Shown in pieces: positions 1 to 11,448 of a stretch of 64,000 nt of DNA. Each line of letters begins with the position of its first letter. The first letter of the stretch is position 1. Where the stretch lies: positions 663,305,591-663,369,590 of the forward strand of contig OY856409.1 of assembly GCA_963693085.1 (NCBI GenBank). Reading direction: 5' to 3'. The notes below the pieces were generated by a model. It did not search any database and was not told the origin of the DNA. It saw only the letters and a list, made by a program, of their open reading frames with translations. This DNA is from Alisma plantago-aquatica. Taxonomy: Eukaryota; Streptophyta; Magnoliopsida; Alismatales; Alismataceae. The position numbers and the translations under genes are program-made.

Positions 1-700
1 CAAAACATCATCCACTCTTCCTCTAGTCACGTTTATGGAATGTTCTGCCAATTGGAGAGTGCAATGTGCCACTTTCAAATTTCCCAATCTTAGCTCCACA
101 TAGACATTATATGGCATCAAATTCACACTAGATCCCAAATCAAGTAAGGATCTATATATGTGATGTCCCCCTATGTAGCTAGGTATGAGTTGGGCTACTG
201 GGTCTTTCCTCTTCATGGGGAGTGAGTGCTGGATGATAGAGCATACTTGTTCAGTCAACTTGACTCTCTTTGGTATTCTCCCTGTTGACCTTCTCTTTGT
301 AGTACACATATTCTTGAGAAACTTGCCACAAGATGGAATCTGCTTGATAGCATCCAATAATGGAATGGACCTTCACTTGGTGAAACACATCAAGAATGTC
401 AACATTGTGATTTTGCCTCCTCCTTACTTCTGGGGGCTCATCAAATGCATCAAGGAATGGTGTTTCACTTGCTTTTGCAACACTTAAATCAACATTATTT
501 CCTTGTGGCATGCTAGGAGGTGGAACATTAGGGATGGTAGAATATGCATCAGGATTGTGAAGTGGAGCACACGGTATCACAATATCATCTTCAGCAATGT
601 CAATCACAATATCACCACTTGGCTGCCTTTGGTTTGCTTTATCAACCTTTCTTTGACTTGCGGGTTGTTTAAGAGATTTCCCACTCCTTAGAACTGTCAC
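1..700 (-). pseudogene. Gag C-terminus and aspartic protease remnant (Athila-like)
   Basis: The minus-strand frame at 700-251 encodes a low-complexity linker (start MTVLRSGKSLKQ) followed by a region resembling the pre-protease segment of Athila polyproteins. After a frameshift near 265-300, another frame continues to base 1 with PMKRKDPVAQLIP and then LLDLGSSVNLMPYNVYVEL. This is the retropepsin active-site region, in which plant Athila elements commonly carry DLG in place of DTG. The role would be cleavage of the Gag-Pol polyprotein. The gene is broken by the frameshift and truncated by the window edge. Confidence 0.75.
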
Positions 701-713
701 ATCACTTACTTAC

Positions 714-2007
714 TCATGGTGGAGGGGGGAGATAGCTATGGCTGTGAAGGAGGTGGAGGTGATACTTGGTATTGAAATTGAGGTGGAGGAGGAAATTGAG
801 TTTGGAAGGTGAATTGGTGGGAAATTTGTGGTGTTGGAGGGGGAGGAAGTTTATAAGGATTTGGACGGCCATGAAAGTGGTGTATGGGCTACACTTTCGT
901 GGGAGGTGGACTATAGAGAACTTGAGTGGAAAACATGGGCCCACTTGCTTCATTATAACTCATTATGGGTTTCAAAGGCAATTTTTCCTCTTGGAGAGAA
1001 AGTATGGAAGATAGCTGCTCTATTCTTTCCTCAAGCCTTGTAATATTCTTTTGGACATCATCAAAGCTTTTCAACCTAAAGAGAACCTCTTCCTTAAACC
1101 TTGAGCTATATCTTATGCTTTGTTGTTCCGGGTAGATATAGGAGTGAGGTGTTTTCTTTTCTTTATCAAAGGAACCAACATAATTCACAGAATGGCAAGG
1201 AACATTCGTCACTTGGCTCTTCATGAAACTCACCATGTCACTAAGAATTATCATCACTTGTGGGCTTAAATCACACTGAACTAGAGATGTCACACCAAAA
1301 TGATGGTCACCATCATTCCTCATGCTAGAAGCTCAGATCCTAGAACTTTCTACCAGTTGCTCAAATAATGACCATGTCTCCTCAGGTGGCCTAGCCATAA
1401 AAGCTCTTCCACAAGAAGAATATACTGTAGCTTGACCCATTAAAGATAGATTGTTGTAAAAGGACTGAACTAGCTGCCACAAAGGGATCTCATGGTGTAG
1501 GCACTCTCTCAACATCTTCTAAACTCTCTCCCAAGCATCCTAAAACCACTCATTGCCCATTTAACTGAAATTCACTATGGTAAGCTGCATTTGTGTAAAA
1601 CTTGCAATAGAGTAGAATTGCCTTCAGAAGACATTCTTCATCTCTTCCCAACTCATTATGTCTCTCCTCGAATCATACCAATCTTTGGCTTTATCTTTGA
1701 GGGAGAATGAGAACAAGGTCAACCTAATGGCATCATCACTGGTTGTCGACATCCTAAAGGTGGGGCATACTTCAAGAAAAGAGTCCAAGTACTTGTAGGG
1801 GTTCTCACTCTCCAAGCTATAGAAGATGGGTAGGAGCCCAAGAAGACCCAAAGGGATGGAGAATTGCTCCCCTGGAAATTGATCAACTCTACTAGCAATT
1901 GGAGATTTGTAGTTGATAGACATGAAGTAATCTTGAAGTGGCTTTTGAGATGCATTTTGGCCTTCCATCTTGTCTTTTCTAAGTGGCTTGTCACATGCAA
2001 AAGGCAC
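714..2007 (-). pseudogene. Gag (retrotrans_gag) pseudogene, Athila-like
   Basis: From the ATG at 2007 the frame encodes about 127 residues including PGEQFSIPLGLLGLLPIFYS, ESENPYKYLDSFLEVC and LTLFSFSLKDKAKDWYDS, the core of the plant retrotransposon gag domain that forms the capsid-like particle. It is interrupted at 1624 and several more times, then resumes at 1515-1333 (YNNLSLMGQATVYSSCGRAF, the capsid C-terminal part) and at 1323-889, where a coiled-coil-like stretch (KNITRLEERIEQLSSIL) is seen. The final part to 714 is proline- and histidine-rich. At least four disruptions make it non-functional. Confidence 0.8.
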
Positions 2008-2132
2008 AACTAAACAAAAGAAAACCAGTTAGCAAACCAATATGCACAAAGAATGCAAATAATAAAGAATAGAAATGAAGAGGGTAGAAGGAAAAGATCA
2101 AAACAAAACTAATTAGCTAGGACGAGCACCTT

Positions 2133-2152
2133 TCTCCCCAGAAACGGTGCCA
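2133..2152 (-). other. Primer binding site, tRNA-Asp type
   Basis: On the minus strand it reads TGGCACCGTTTCTGGGGAGA, close to the TGGCGCCGTTGCCGGGGA site used by Athila/Tat elements (complementary to tRNA-Asp). It lies a few bases 3' of the LTR, as expected, and fixes the element's orientation. Confidence 0.8.
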
Positions 2153-3732
2153 TAAAGCTTGGTGCGTCCAGCCAGAGGTGCACATACTAATCAATTAGAC
2201 TTGACTAGATGCGCCTCACGAGCTTGAGACACATGTGTATCTTTCAAAATTTATAAGAGTCCTCCACGAACACACTCACATACACCAAAACACTACACCC
2301 TCAAGCACACATGGTCATGTCGTAGCAAAGGAGGGTGACAAGTATAGGGTCGATCCACATGGAGAAATGGGGGCACAAAGCTAGGTGACTACTGTAGAGT
2401 CTAGTGTTAAGGATTTAAAGGTTATTTTTGTTGATCGCACTAATGGTGAACAAGAAAGTAAAGGAGAACAAACGAGAATCAAATTCTTAGTTAACCCTAG
2501 ACAGTTAATTCTATTGGATAAGTAAAGCTAAGGCAATCAAGAAGAGCAAGCTAGGCTAAAGTAAGCAAGTAGAGATCTACACTACACTAAGCTATCAAAC
2601 TAAGCACAAGAGCAATTAAATATCTAAATTAGCAAGATAAAAGCAAGAACACGACAAGAAGATAAATAAGCAAGTAAAGAGATAACTAAGCTAACACTAG
2701 CTAAGAAAGAAGGCAATTAGGGTTTTAAGCAATTAAGGGGAACATGGGCTGTTTGAGGGATGCACTTATCAATTAGGTTGAGGTTGATGACATGTGAACA
2801 TTATGATTTCATTTAGATTACCAAACCAAACAACAAGCTAGAGGCTAATAAATTACCCTATACTACTAACTATCCATGGATAAGATAGGTTGTGTATAGG
2901 GGAACTAGTCCCTAACACCTCCTACTACCTTTAGAAGGATTGATTGGGTTAGGGTTTAGGTGTAATTCAATTAGAGTCTAAACAAGCCTAGGCTTCTAGG
3001 TTAGAGGATCTTAGGGTGATTATGGGATGAGGGTATTATGGGGGTGGAAGTGAGGTTTTAGGCTTCCCCTCACCCACATTCTAGCCTTCAGAAAGCTTCA
3101 TGCTAATCACACTAAATTCATCTAAACTAGATACTTAAATCCCTAACCTAGGGTCAGGAGAAGTTTTTAGCATGTAGTAATATGGGTGTCTAGCTAGGGA
3201 TCCATAAATTGGACCTAGGAGCAAATCCCAAAATTCACAAATACAACCAATTTCCCTAAATTCCTAGGAGATTTCAAGCACAAACCAACAAGCAATTTAT
3301 GGAGAATGAGATACAAATAGAACATAATCATTATCAAATGAAATCATAATGTTTATATATCATTTTCCCCCAACATGGTATCAAAGTGACATTTTGAGCC
3401 CCAGACAGACCACCTAAGGGGCCTAGCTACTCATGGAAATGCAAAATACAAAAAGAAAGGAGAATGAGGTAGAAGTAGCCATGGAGCTCAGTGTAGATGG
3501 ATTAATCCTCCTCTCCATCTATTGTAAAGAAGTCATCCTCCTTCAACCAAGGTGCAAGGTCATCAAATGGTGGAAAGTGGCCAAAACACTAAGAAACTAG
3601 GGTTTTGGTGGTGGAAATGGTGAAATGGAGTGGAAATGAGGTGGAGAAGTAAATTAATGGATGGAATGGAAAAATGGGGAGCTGGGGGGGGGGTTGAAGG
3701 TAGCTAACCTTGTGCCCGAACCACCACCCAAG

Positions 3733-3740
3733 TATATATA
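3733..3740 (-). promoter_or_regulatory. TATA-like box in Athila-like LTR
   Basis: Alternating TATATATA on the minus strand, inside the LTR and downstream (minus-strand sense) of the GACCGT repeat region, as expected for a U3 promoter. Identified by sequence only. Confidence 0.4.
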
Positions 3741-3789
3741 GTGATGGGGAAGCATTAGGTCAAGTGGGGTTTAAAGTGGGAAATGCAGT

Positions 3790-4230
3790 GGAAAAATTGT
3801 ATGTAGCGTCGTCGTAGTGGTCACCACGGACTTGGTGGGTAGGAGTGAGCACAGTTGTGGTGGAGTGCAATGATCGAGGTGAAAAATGGTGAAAAATAAT
3901 AGTAATAGTTGGGGTTTTGAACTAATGGTGGCATGGACATGGTGGTCACCACAATCATGGTGAGGCAAGGGTAGCACGGTCGTGGTGGTCAACATGGCCG
4001 TGGTGGCTTGTAGAATTGATGCCTGCTCTCTAAGGAATGACCATGTTGGCTAAGCTACTACACGACTGTGCTGTATGGCACGACCGTTCTGGGTCATGGT
4101 AGCATGACCATTCTATGTGGCACGACCATTTTACTGGCTGGTTCTTCAACACTTATTCTGTTGATTTTGAGTGAGGTAGAACGATCGTTCTGTGGAACCA
4201 CGGCTGTGCTAGTCTTTGTATCAACACTTT
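3790..4230. repeat. Array of GGTCACC / CACGACCGT(T)CT motifs in LTR
   Basis: Degenerate copies of CACGACCGTTCTG and its relatives (CACGACTGTGCTG, CATGACCATTCTA, CACGACCATTTTA) follow each other at about 4040-4130. GTGGTCACCAC-type dyads occur at about 3818-3990. Both orientations are present, so many copies can pair. No coding sense is apparent. Confidence 0.55.
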
Positions 4231-4533
4231 GAGTTGAATATTTGTGTTTCCTTGGACTTCTTTGCTGCATTTGAATCTTGGACATGGGGGGTAGATTGAG
4301 GGAGCTTTAGACTTCACTTTAGGCCTATCTAAGGATAGAGAAACCCTTGGATCACTCTTTCTCTCTCTTCCATCCAAGCGTGGTCCAAATACCTAAAAAT
4401 CATGCAAATAATGTCTATAAGTGCATTTTACACAACTATGCATATTAGAGGAAATAACATGTAATCTGATAGGTTTATATGTGATTGAAATGCAATATGA
4501 CACAAGATGGATTCCTAAAATAGGGATGCATCA

Positions 4534-4959
4534 AGTGTATATTCTATTGTGTAGGCTTTTGGGCTAGGCTTAACTAGGTGACCTTTTAGGACTAAGTGCC
4601 TAGAAGGATAGACATGGAATATGGCAATGAGTTGTGTTACCATCTATCAAGAGTTGCATCAGGTGAAACTAGAAAATTTTGCCTACCTAAATAATCAAAT
4701 TGTGGGTTATCAACCAAAGCTTACTCGTGATTTGATGAAATAAGGGTCTTGAACCATGAGAAGATTATACGCTGCAATCTTCCAAAATTAGTAGTGAGGG
4801 TTGTTAATTTGAAATAAAATAGTGGGAGAGATAATCAATTAAATGCCTAATTAATATCATCAATATTTTTCAAATAAAAAAATATTTTGACTGCAAATTT
4901 TCTTTTGTAGAAACAAATGGAAAACAATGACAATTTTCACTAGGACTAGTCCTTTATAA
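4534..4959 (+). other. Untranslated leader of copia internal region 1 (5' truncated)
   Basis: Matches the leader of the second copy of the same copia family: 4548-4720 aligns with about 23555-23720, sharing GGCTTAACTAGGTGACC and AAGTGCCTAGAAG. The upstream leader and 5' LTR of this copy are not in the window because the Athila-like element sits at 4533. No gene is seen here. Confidence 0.7.
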
Positions 4960-5580
4960 GGACCAACTGAATGGGAACAACTTCTATGATGAGTTCATAA
5001 CTTTGAGAATTGTTCTCACACATGATGATAAGCTCTATGTCCTAGATACACCAGTACAAGAGGAGCATGCTCCAAATGCACCTAGAGATGAGAGGGAGGC
5101 TTATCGTAAGTCTGATAATGCCATAGACATCAAATGTCTCATGCTATGCTCCATGAACTATGAGCTTCAAAAGCAAAATGAAAACATGGGCATTTTTGAG
5201 ATAGTGACACATCTTAAGAACATGTATTAGGTACAAGAAATTTAGGAGAGGTATGATGTCTCCAAGGCATTCTTTAAGTGAAATATGGTAGAGGGAGATC
5301 CAGTGGGGCCCGATGTCAAGTTAATTGGGTAAATGGAAAACCTAGAGAGATTGGGATTTCCTTTAAGCCAACAGTTGTCCAAATATGTGATTTTGAAATC
5401 ACTACCTAAATCATATATCCAATTTGTCATGAAGTATAACATGAAAAACTTTGCTAAACTGTTGTTTGAGTTGCTTGGCATGTTAAAAACTATCAAAGAA
5501 CAAATGAAGGACAAACCCAAATCTACGTTGATGGTCAACAAGGGAAAGGGGAAGTCCAAGGGAAAAGGCAAATCCTAAAA
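4960..5580 (+). pseudogene. Copia Gag pseudogene (copy 1)
   Basis: Frames at 5003-5230 and 5333-5578 give a copia gag: LTHDDKLYVLDTPVQEEHAP, DIKCLMLCSMNYELQ, then the conserved LSKYVILKSLPKSYIQFVMK segment and a lysine-rich tail (KGKGKSKGKGKS) before a decayed zinc knuckle. The product would form the virus-like particle. There are stops at about 5228 and 5242 and another before 5333, and the start region is indistinct. A second copy of this gene lies at 23950-24338 plus 37846-38130. Confidence 0.75.
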
Positions 5581-5639
5581 AGGTCTCAAGATATCCAGAA
5601 ACCTAAGTATTCTACATTTAAGGTGTAGGGAGGGGTGAG

Positions 5640-6076
5640 TAATGAAGGAAATTGTCATCACTTTCACCAGGATGGACAATGGATAAAGAATTGCCCTCAT
5701 TACTTAGAGGAACTTAGGAAGAAGACATAGGCCATAGAGTTCTCCACTTCAGGTATACGTTATTGAGATGAATTTGTCTTCTTCTTCATCATGGATATTG
5801 GATATCAGATGTGGATCTCACATATGCTCTAATATGAGGGGTTTGAAAATAAGTGAACCCTTGAAGAAGGATGAGGTGGAACTATGCATTGCAAATGGAG
5901 CAAGAGTTGCTGCCACTCCAGTAGGCACCTATTATTTATCTCTACCCAATGGGATTGTAATAGAGTTAGAGAACTACTATTATGTACCTTCCATTAATAG
6001 GAACATCATTTCAATTTCTTGTTTAGACAAGAGTGGACTCAAATATCATATAAAATGGTTGATGTTCTATTACTAA
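5640..6076 (+). pseudogene. Copia zinc knuckle and aspartic protease remnant (copy 1)
   Basis: At about 5648-5700 a degenerate CCHC knuckle is readable (GNCHHFHQDGQWIKNCPHY), with a cysteine lost. The frame from 5768 encodes SSSSSWILDIRCGSHICSNM, the copia protease active-site region. The usual LDTGCGSH has become LDIRCGSH, so the catalytic Asp remains but the following residue is changed. It continues with LCIANGARVAATPVGTYYL and YYYVPSINRNIISISCL, typical of the family. The frame ends at 6076. Confidence 0.8.
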
Positions 6077-6184
6077 GGATGAGATCTTTAATGGCAATGT
6101 CCCTATGTCTTATGGTCTTTACTTATTAGATTTTGAGACAAGCATATAAAATATAAATATCAAAAGGATATAAATTGATTACTA

Positions 6185-7075
6185 AAACAAAACACACCTT
6201 TAACATTGTCATCTAGGGCACATAAACAAGAAACACATTTCTAGACTCCATGAAGATGGTTATCTAGACTCTTTTAACTTTGAATCAATAGAGACATGCA
6301 AGTCTTGTTTAATAAGCAAGACAAAAAGAGCTCGTTTCACTAGAAATAGTGAGAGAGCAAGTGGTATATTGGGACTCATACGTACTGACATATGTGGACC
6401 TTTTAGTACAAATTCTAGAGGTTGTTACCAGTACTCATCACATTTTCTAATGACCTCAGTAGATATGACTATGTATTTAATGAAATACAAGTTACAATCA
6501 CTAAAAGGTTCAAGGATTTCACAAGTACAAAACCAACTTGGTAAAAGAAATAACGAGCCTTGATCTAATCAAGGTGGATAATACTTAAGTGAAGGGTTTG
6601 AGGACCTTATGCAAGACTATGGTATTGTATCACAATGGACTTCACCCGAAACACCACAATACAATGGTGCATCAGAAAGAAGGAATCACACCATGTTGGA
6701 CATACTACAATCAATGATGAGTTTTTATGATCTTCCGACTTCATTCTAGGGATATGGTTTAACAACCACAATGTTTACACTTAACTGTGTGCCTTCAAAA
6801 TTAATTCAGAAGACACCATACAAGATTTGGACTGGCTAACGTCCCAATGTGTCTTTTACGAAGATTTGGGTATGTGAAGCTTATATTAGGAAACAATTTC
6901 CTGAAAAGACTAGAACTAAACCAGATAAATGTTATTGTGTTGGATATCCTAAGGAAACCAAGGGATACTAATTTTATATTCAATCTGACAACAAAGTGTT
7001 TCTTGCTAGGATTGTTGTATTCCTTGCAAAGGAATTTATTTCCAAAGGAACCACTGGGAGTAATAGAACCCAAAT
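6185..7075 (+). pseudogene. Copia integrase pseudogene (copy 1)
   Basis: The N-terminal HHCC zinc region is readable from 6210 (HLGHINKKHISRLHEDGYL, then CKSC). The catalytic core follows: LIRTDICGPFSTNSRG (first Asp), KVDN (second Asp, followed by a stop) and NGASERRNHTMLD (Glu). The C-terminal part gives TPYKIWTG and PDKCYCVGYPKETKG. Stops and small frameshifts occur near 6563, 6585, 6750 and 6838. Integrase would insert the cDNA into chromosomal DNA; this copy cannot be translated. Confidence 0.8.
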
Positions 7076-7199
7076 AAGTTTGAGACCAATAAGAAAAAAT
7101 TGAACCCCTGGAGGTATAAAAGTAAACAGAAGAATCACAAGCATTTTTGTAATATCAAGTTCCTCTTATAGCACATGAACCTTATAGATCTAGTAGGAC

Positions 7200-8217
7200 A
7201 TGCCTTGGGCCAGAGAGATTGGATATCTCGTGGCTCAAAAAGGCGATGAGTTGGTCATAAATGGTGATGAGCCAACAACCTACTTAGAAGCTACTGAGGG
7301 ACCAGATGTTGAGAAATGTCTTGAAGCCATGAGATCTCAGATGAACTCCATGCACACCAATAAGGTATGGACCTTGGTGGATCCACCTAAAGGGGTTAAA
7401 TCCATAGGGTGTGAATGGGTCTTTAAGAAGAAGACCGACATGTATGGTAGTGTACAAACCTATAAAGGTCAATCCATTGCAAAAGATTTTAAACAAGTTC
7501 AAGGTGTTGATTATCGTAGAACCTTTTCACCAGTTGCCATGGTTAAATCCATCAGGATCATGCTTGCCATTGTAGCTTATTTTGACTATGAGATTTGGTG
7601 AACGGATGATAAAACCACTTAATGGGAATCTTATTGAGGATGTGTACATGAGACAAATCGAAGGTTATATATTTCTAAATGAAGCCAATAAAGTTTTTAA
7701 GCTACAAAGGTCAATCTATGGATTTGAAGAAAGCATCTTGGAGTTGGAATCTTCAATTTGATGAGATAGTCAAAGAGTTTGACTTTAATCAAAATGAAGA
7801 TGAATACTATGTTTTCAAGAAGATTAGTGGATGCATACATGTATTCCTCATACTGTATGTACATGACATAGTATGGTTGGGAAATGACATCCCTACCTTC
7901 TGAATGGTAAAAACATGGTTGGGAGGTACCTTCCCTATGAAGGATCTAGGTGAAGCATCCTATATCTTAGGAATCAAGATCTATAGGGATATATATAGAA
8001 GGCTTCTTGGCCTAAGAAGAGTACATACATTGACAAAGTGTTGAAAAGGTTAGGCATGCATGACTCAAAGAGAAGAAATTTGCCCATGTCTCATGGTGCT
8101 AGTCTCTCTAGGGCCCAATATCCCAATTCTTATGAAGAAAGGGGACACATGAGTAATATTCCATATGCATCCACAATTGGATCTATCATGTATGAAATAT
8201 TATGCACTTGTCCCAAT
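7200..8217 (+). pseudogene. Copia reverse transcriptase pseudogene (copy 1, interrupted)
   Basis: The frame at 7200-7601 reads EPTTYLEATEGPDVEKCLEA, NKVWTLVDPPKGVKSIGCEW and GVDYRRTFSPVAMVKSIRIM, the standard copia RT N-terminal half. After a frameshift it continues in pieces (7679-7903, 8038-8217), including SWNLQFDEIVKEFDFNQNED. The catalytic motif usually read as LYVDDI is LYVHDI here (about 7854-7872), so an essential Asp is lost. A minus-strand SIRE-like element was inserted at 8217/8218. The reading resumes at 15007 with RNase H. Confidence 0.85.
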
Positions 8218-9041
8218 TGTTGGATCTAGGATGGGCTCCAGGGGGGTGAATAGAGCTAAATGCACTTAAACAAAACTCATTATACCTTCAAAATATTTCT
8301 AAGACAATATGACAAGTATGAACTTTGAGTGCAACTAAAACATACATAGCAAGGTATAGAGAGATTGAACAAGCACAAGAACACAAGCTATGCAGAGTGG
8401 TTCCAATAACCAAACTAGGAGAAAGTTAGTCGACTACCTAGAGAGGTCAAGCTCTAGGATTTTGCAACCATTGCATACTCATGTTTCATTATAAGACATA
8501 CAATATATGACCTTCATTTTCCGAGCCAAGGATACCCAACCTTTCCTTTAAGGATAAGGGAGACAACAACCTACCAAAGGACTTACCTATCCATGACCAA
8601 GAGTCTTGAACCTCTACAAGGACTTACCCACTTTGCAACGAGTCTTCCGCCTTCACCAAGGACTTACTCACTCTTGCACAAGTCTTCTACCTTGAAGGAA
8701 TTGCCCACTCCTCATGGATCTTCCACCTTTGACTTCACCTTCTCCAAGGAGAAGCTTTCACCAAGGGACTCCTTCCCTTCTTATTATTCACCTCTCTTAT
8801 CCAAGAGAGAGAATCTTAATCTTCATCTTCATGGTAGAAAGAGATATTAGGAGGTAGAGGAAGTGAGAGCCTCACAAGATATACATGTAGGACTAGCTCT
8901 CTTACAAATCTCCTAATCACTCTAATGGATGTAGCAAGTGATTAAGCTAAGAGAGAGAGAGGGAGGCTCTTGGAGGCACTCAACTATAATATAGGGACCT
9001 TCATAGTGCTTGTCTAACCATGGGATGAAGCCCAAGGGGTC

Positions 9042-9050
9042 CTATTTATA
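9042..9050 (-). promoter_or_regulatory. TATA box (TATAAATAG) in SIRE-like LTR
   Basis: A perfect plant-type TATAAATAG on the minus strand. The same box is at 14281-14289 in the partner LTR. The dyad array lies upstream of it in the minus-strand sense, so the dyads are in U3. Confidence 0.6.
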
Positions 9051-9187
9051 GTTGGGGATGCCTACTAGCTAGTAGAAACACTTAAGGATGAATACTAGCC
9101 TTTTGGGGTGTGGAATGAATATTTTTCGAGTTTTGCAACACTCCAATGGCTAGAAACATTTGTTATACACTTTATGTATAGTGTGAT

Positions 9188-9416
9188 TAGTCGAGTTTCA
9201 ATACAAGGAACTCTACCGACTGTACTATATGGAAAAGCAAATTTGAAGCATCAATCGAGTTTATCCTGGATGAAACTAAGTAGATCGCTTAAAATTAGTT
9301 TTTCTAGAATACGGTGTCAGTCAAGTTTTGTGTATTGGAAACTTGACCGAACCTAGACATTCTCAAAATGCATCAAGGTTTTCGGTCGAGTTTGTCACAG
9401 GAGAAACTCGACCGAA
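9188..9416. repeat. Inverted-repeat array (TCGAGTTT...AAACTCGA) in LTR
   Basis: Four dyads follow one another. The best is TTCGGTCGAGTTT (9381-9393) with its exact complement at 9404-9416 and a 10-nt loop. Others lie at about 9188-9219, 9253-9286 and 9318-9349, with weaker pairing. The equivalent part of the other LTR (14424-14655) has the same arrangement. Confidence 0.75.
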
Positions 9417-9768
9417 TAGGCACTTTGTGATGTATTTTGGAAAATGTCATTAGATTGTTTAAATATTCAATTTAAGTTCTCCTAATTTGTTCTAATCTTA
9501 ATTACAAGTCATAAAATCATTACAAGTGATTTACAACATGAGTCTAATAGATATACATCATATTCCATAAAAGTGCACTTGCATTGATTTTGACTAGTCT
9601 TTTCTCCAAGTTAGGATGCACAAGTTAGAGCATTTGGAGTGTGTCTATACCTAATCTGAAATCACTCAAATATAAGCATTAGACACAAATAAGTGGAATG
9701 GTTAGTCATCATCAAAACATGGGTTTAGTCAATTTAGACCTTGAGTCAACATTGACCTTGAGTCAACA

Positions 9769-9786
9769 TTCTCCCCCTTTTTGAAG
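9769..9786 (-). other. Polypurine tract of SIRE-like element
   Basis: The minus strand reads a run ending AAAAAGGGGGAGAA directly before the 3' LTR. It is preceded by a CTTTGTCATCTTC string that is typical just before the 3' LTR in SIRE/Maximus elements. It is the plus-strand DNA primer during reverse transcription. Confidence 0.8.
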
Positions 9787-11440
9787 ATGACAAAGCATTC
9801 CATAAATGTATTGAAATATTTTAAGTAAAATCATACCTTTGGAGAAACCTAGGAGTTTCAATAGAATTGAGATCACATGCTTCCCCTCAATTGATTCTAA
9901 TGTAGTTATCATACTCCCCCTCAAATGATGTTATTTCTCCTGCATGGTTAGCTTTCATGACATTTATAGAAATTGTCTTCTACTCATATATATTCTACAT
10001 ATATGTCTTCTCCCTTCAACATAAAACATGACTTCTCCCTACACATGCCTTCTCCCCGTATTACATAAGACATGCCTTCTTCCCACTTTGTCATTTCAAA
10101 AAATGGCAGTTTGAAGAGATAAAATGAAACATGTTAGAATAAGGAGATACCAAATGTTAGAAAGGAGACTAGAAGAGAAAAAAACTAAGGGCTTGTCCAA
10201 GCAATGTATATAAAGCAAATCAAGACATTCATTATAACAACCCTAGATGTATATCTAGCAAACAATAAAGGTAAGTCTATGCAAGCAAGTAACTCAAGAT
10301 AGTAGATATGCAACTCAAGGAACAAGCTTGAGCATGTATGAAACAAGATGCAAGCTTAACATATAGATGAATACTAATTGATGATCATGCTAGAACTACA
10401 TGTATATGAACTATTAGTAGATGATATCAAAAGTTAGGACTATTAGTAGGATCTATATCATAGCAAAAGATGCACATGTTAAAGATCATTCTATGCGAGG
10501 ATGAAGAGATATATCCAAACAAAAAGATATGCTGTTTCAGAAGCAAGAAAGGATATAACTCATAAGAAAATATGCATCATTACCAAAAGATGATTATCAC
10601 TAAGAATCTCAGGTTGAATCAAAAACAAGATATACAACTATATAGATGTAGCAAGTTAGAGCACAACGAAAGCAATTCAAGACACAACCAAGAGATCCAA
10701 AGAGATCATCATCAAAACCTGCATAACAACTCAAGATATATAATTGCAAGATATGAAGACACCAATTTAGAACAATTAAATAGATAAAGTAGTATGCAAG
10801 ATAGGCAATATAAATCATGGAAATGTGCACATATAAATCTACTAAGGGAGTGCCAAAGAATAAGGCCATTGGTTGAGAAATTCTAGTTGAGAGGGAAATT
10901 CTCATAAAAAAAAGCCATATGTATATTCTGTGCACAGTGTTGTCGGTCGAGTTTCTAGGTTGAACTTCTCAGTAGACAATAGCTATTGTCAACACCCATT
11001 GATGCTTGTCAGTCGGGCTTCTATCGGTACAAACTTGGTCGACAACAACTACTATAAAAAACATATATTTAAAAAAAAAAACATATCATGAGACATGATA
11101 AAAATATAAAGCATATCCAAACATGTGTAAGCAAGTTAGTAGTGCACTATGAAAGCATCATAAATAGTTTCTAAGAAAGAAAGTGATGAGAATTGCAATA
11201 TATCACTTTTGACTAGAAAACCATGTGTATAGTGCATACAAGCTTGCCAAGAACAAGATATAATTGGATATGAGCAAGAATATAATTACCTCTATTCTAC
11301 CATTTCTTTTATACTTGGTGCCACCCCATACACATATCACCTTTCTTCTTTTATGTGGATTGAGAAATGAGTTCACAAATCAATAGTTCATGTCAATCCA
11401 CTTGCACTTAGCCTACAATATGAAAGATGACCTGGTCCCC
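9787..11440 (-). other. Non-coding 3' internal region of gag-only SIRE-like element
   Basis: About 1.65 kb of A-rich sequence on the plus strand with no retroviral domain in any frame. Pol would normally occupy this position. A decayed TCGAGTTTC/GGCTTC-type dyad (about 10946-11043) resembles the LTR motif. I see no gene. Confidence 0.6.
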
Positions 11441-11448
11441 AATCATAT

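Larger units (their letters stand above)
1..4533 (-). mobile_element. Athila-like Ty3/gypsy retrotransposon, 5' part (cut by window start)
   Basis: Read on the minus strand this is LTR (2160-4533), primer site (2133-2152), gag, then the start of the protease, which runs off the window at base 1. The tRNA-Asp-type primer site, the gag style (motifs such as ESENPY and LFSFSLKDKAKDWYDS) and a DLGSSVNLMP-type protease are typical of plant Athila/Tat elements. Coding frames carry stops and frameshifts, so this copy is dead. Its right end (4533) abuts the leader of a copia element, which suggests it inserted there. The 3' half and the left target duplication lie outside the window. Confidence 0.85.
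2160..4533 (-). repeat. 5' LTR of the Athila-like element
   Basis: The minus strand begins TGATGCATCCC at 4533 and ends GGACGCACCA at 2160, giving TG...CA termini with imperfect inverted ends, and is followed by the primer site. The length is about 2.4 kb. No partner LTR is in the window, so the ends rest on termini and primer-site position. The interior is non-coding. It holds a TATA-like box (3733-3740) and repeated GACCGT/GGTCACC motifs (about 3790-4230). A PBS-like string at 3376 inside the LTR is considered coincidental. Confidence 0.75.
8218..9768 (-). repeat. 3' LTR of the gag-only SIRE-like element
   Basis: On the minus strand it runs from TGTTGACTCAAGG (9768) to AGATCCAACA (8218). 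It matches 13453-15006 with many scattered substitutions, so the insertion is not recent. It contains a minus-strand TATAAATAG (9042-9050) and GGTCGAGTTT...AAACTCGACC dyads (9188-9416). A short frame at 8593-8850 is repeated in the other LTR and is not treated as a gene. Confidence 0.88.

Noticed and set aside
3376..3386. TGGTATCAAAG, resembling a tRNA-Met primer site
   Set aside because: It lies inside the Athila-like LTR on the plus strand with no LTR edge beside it; likely chance.
8593..8850. 85-residue frame, similar frame at 13887-14168
   Set aside because: Both are equivalent positions of the two SIRE-like LTRs; similarity reflects LTR duplication and the frame contains no known domain.
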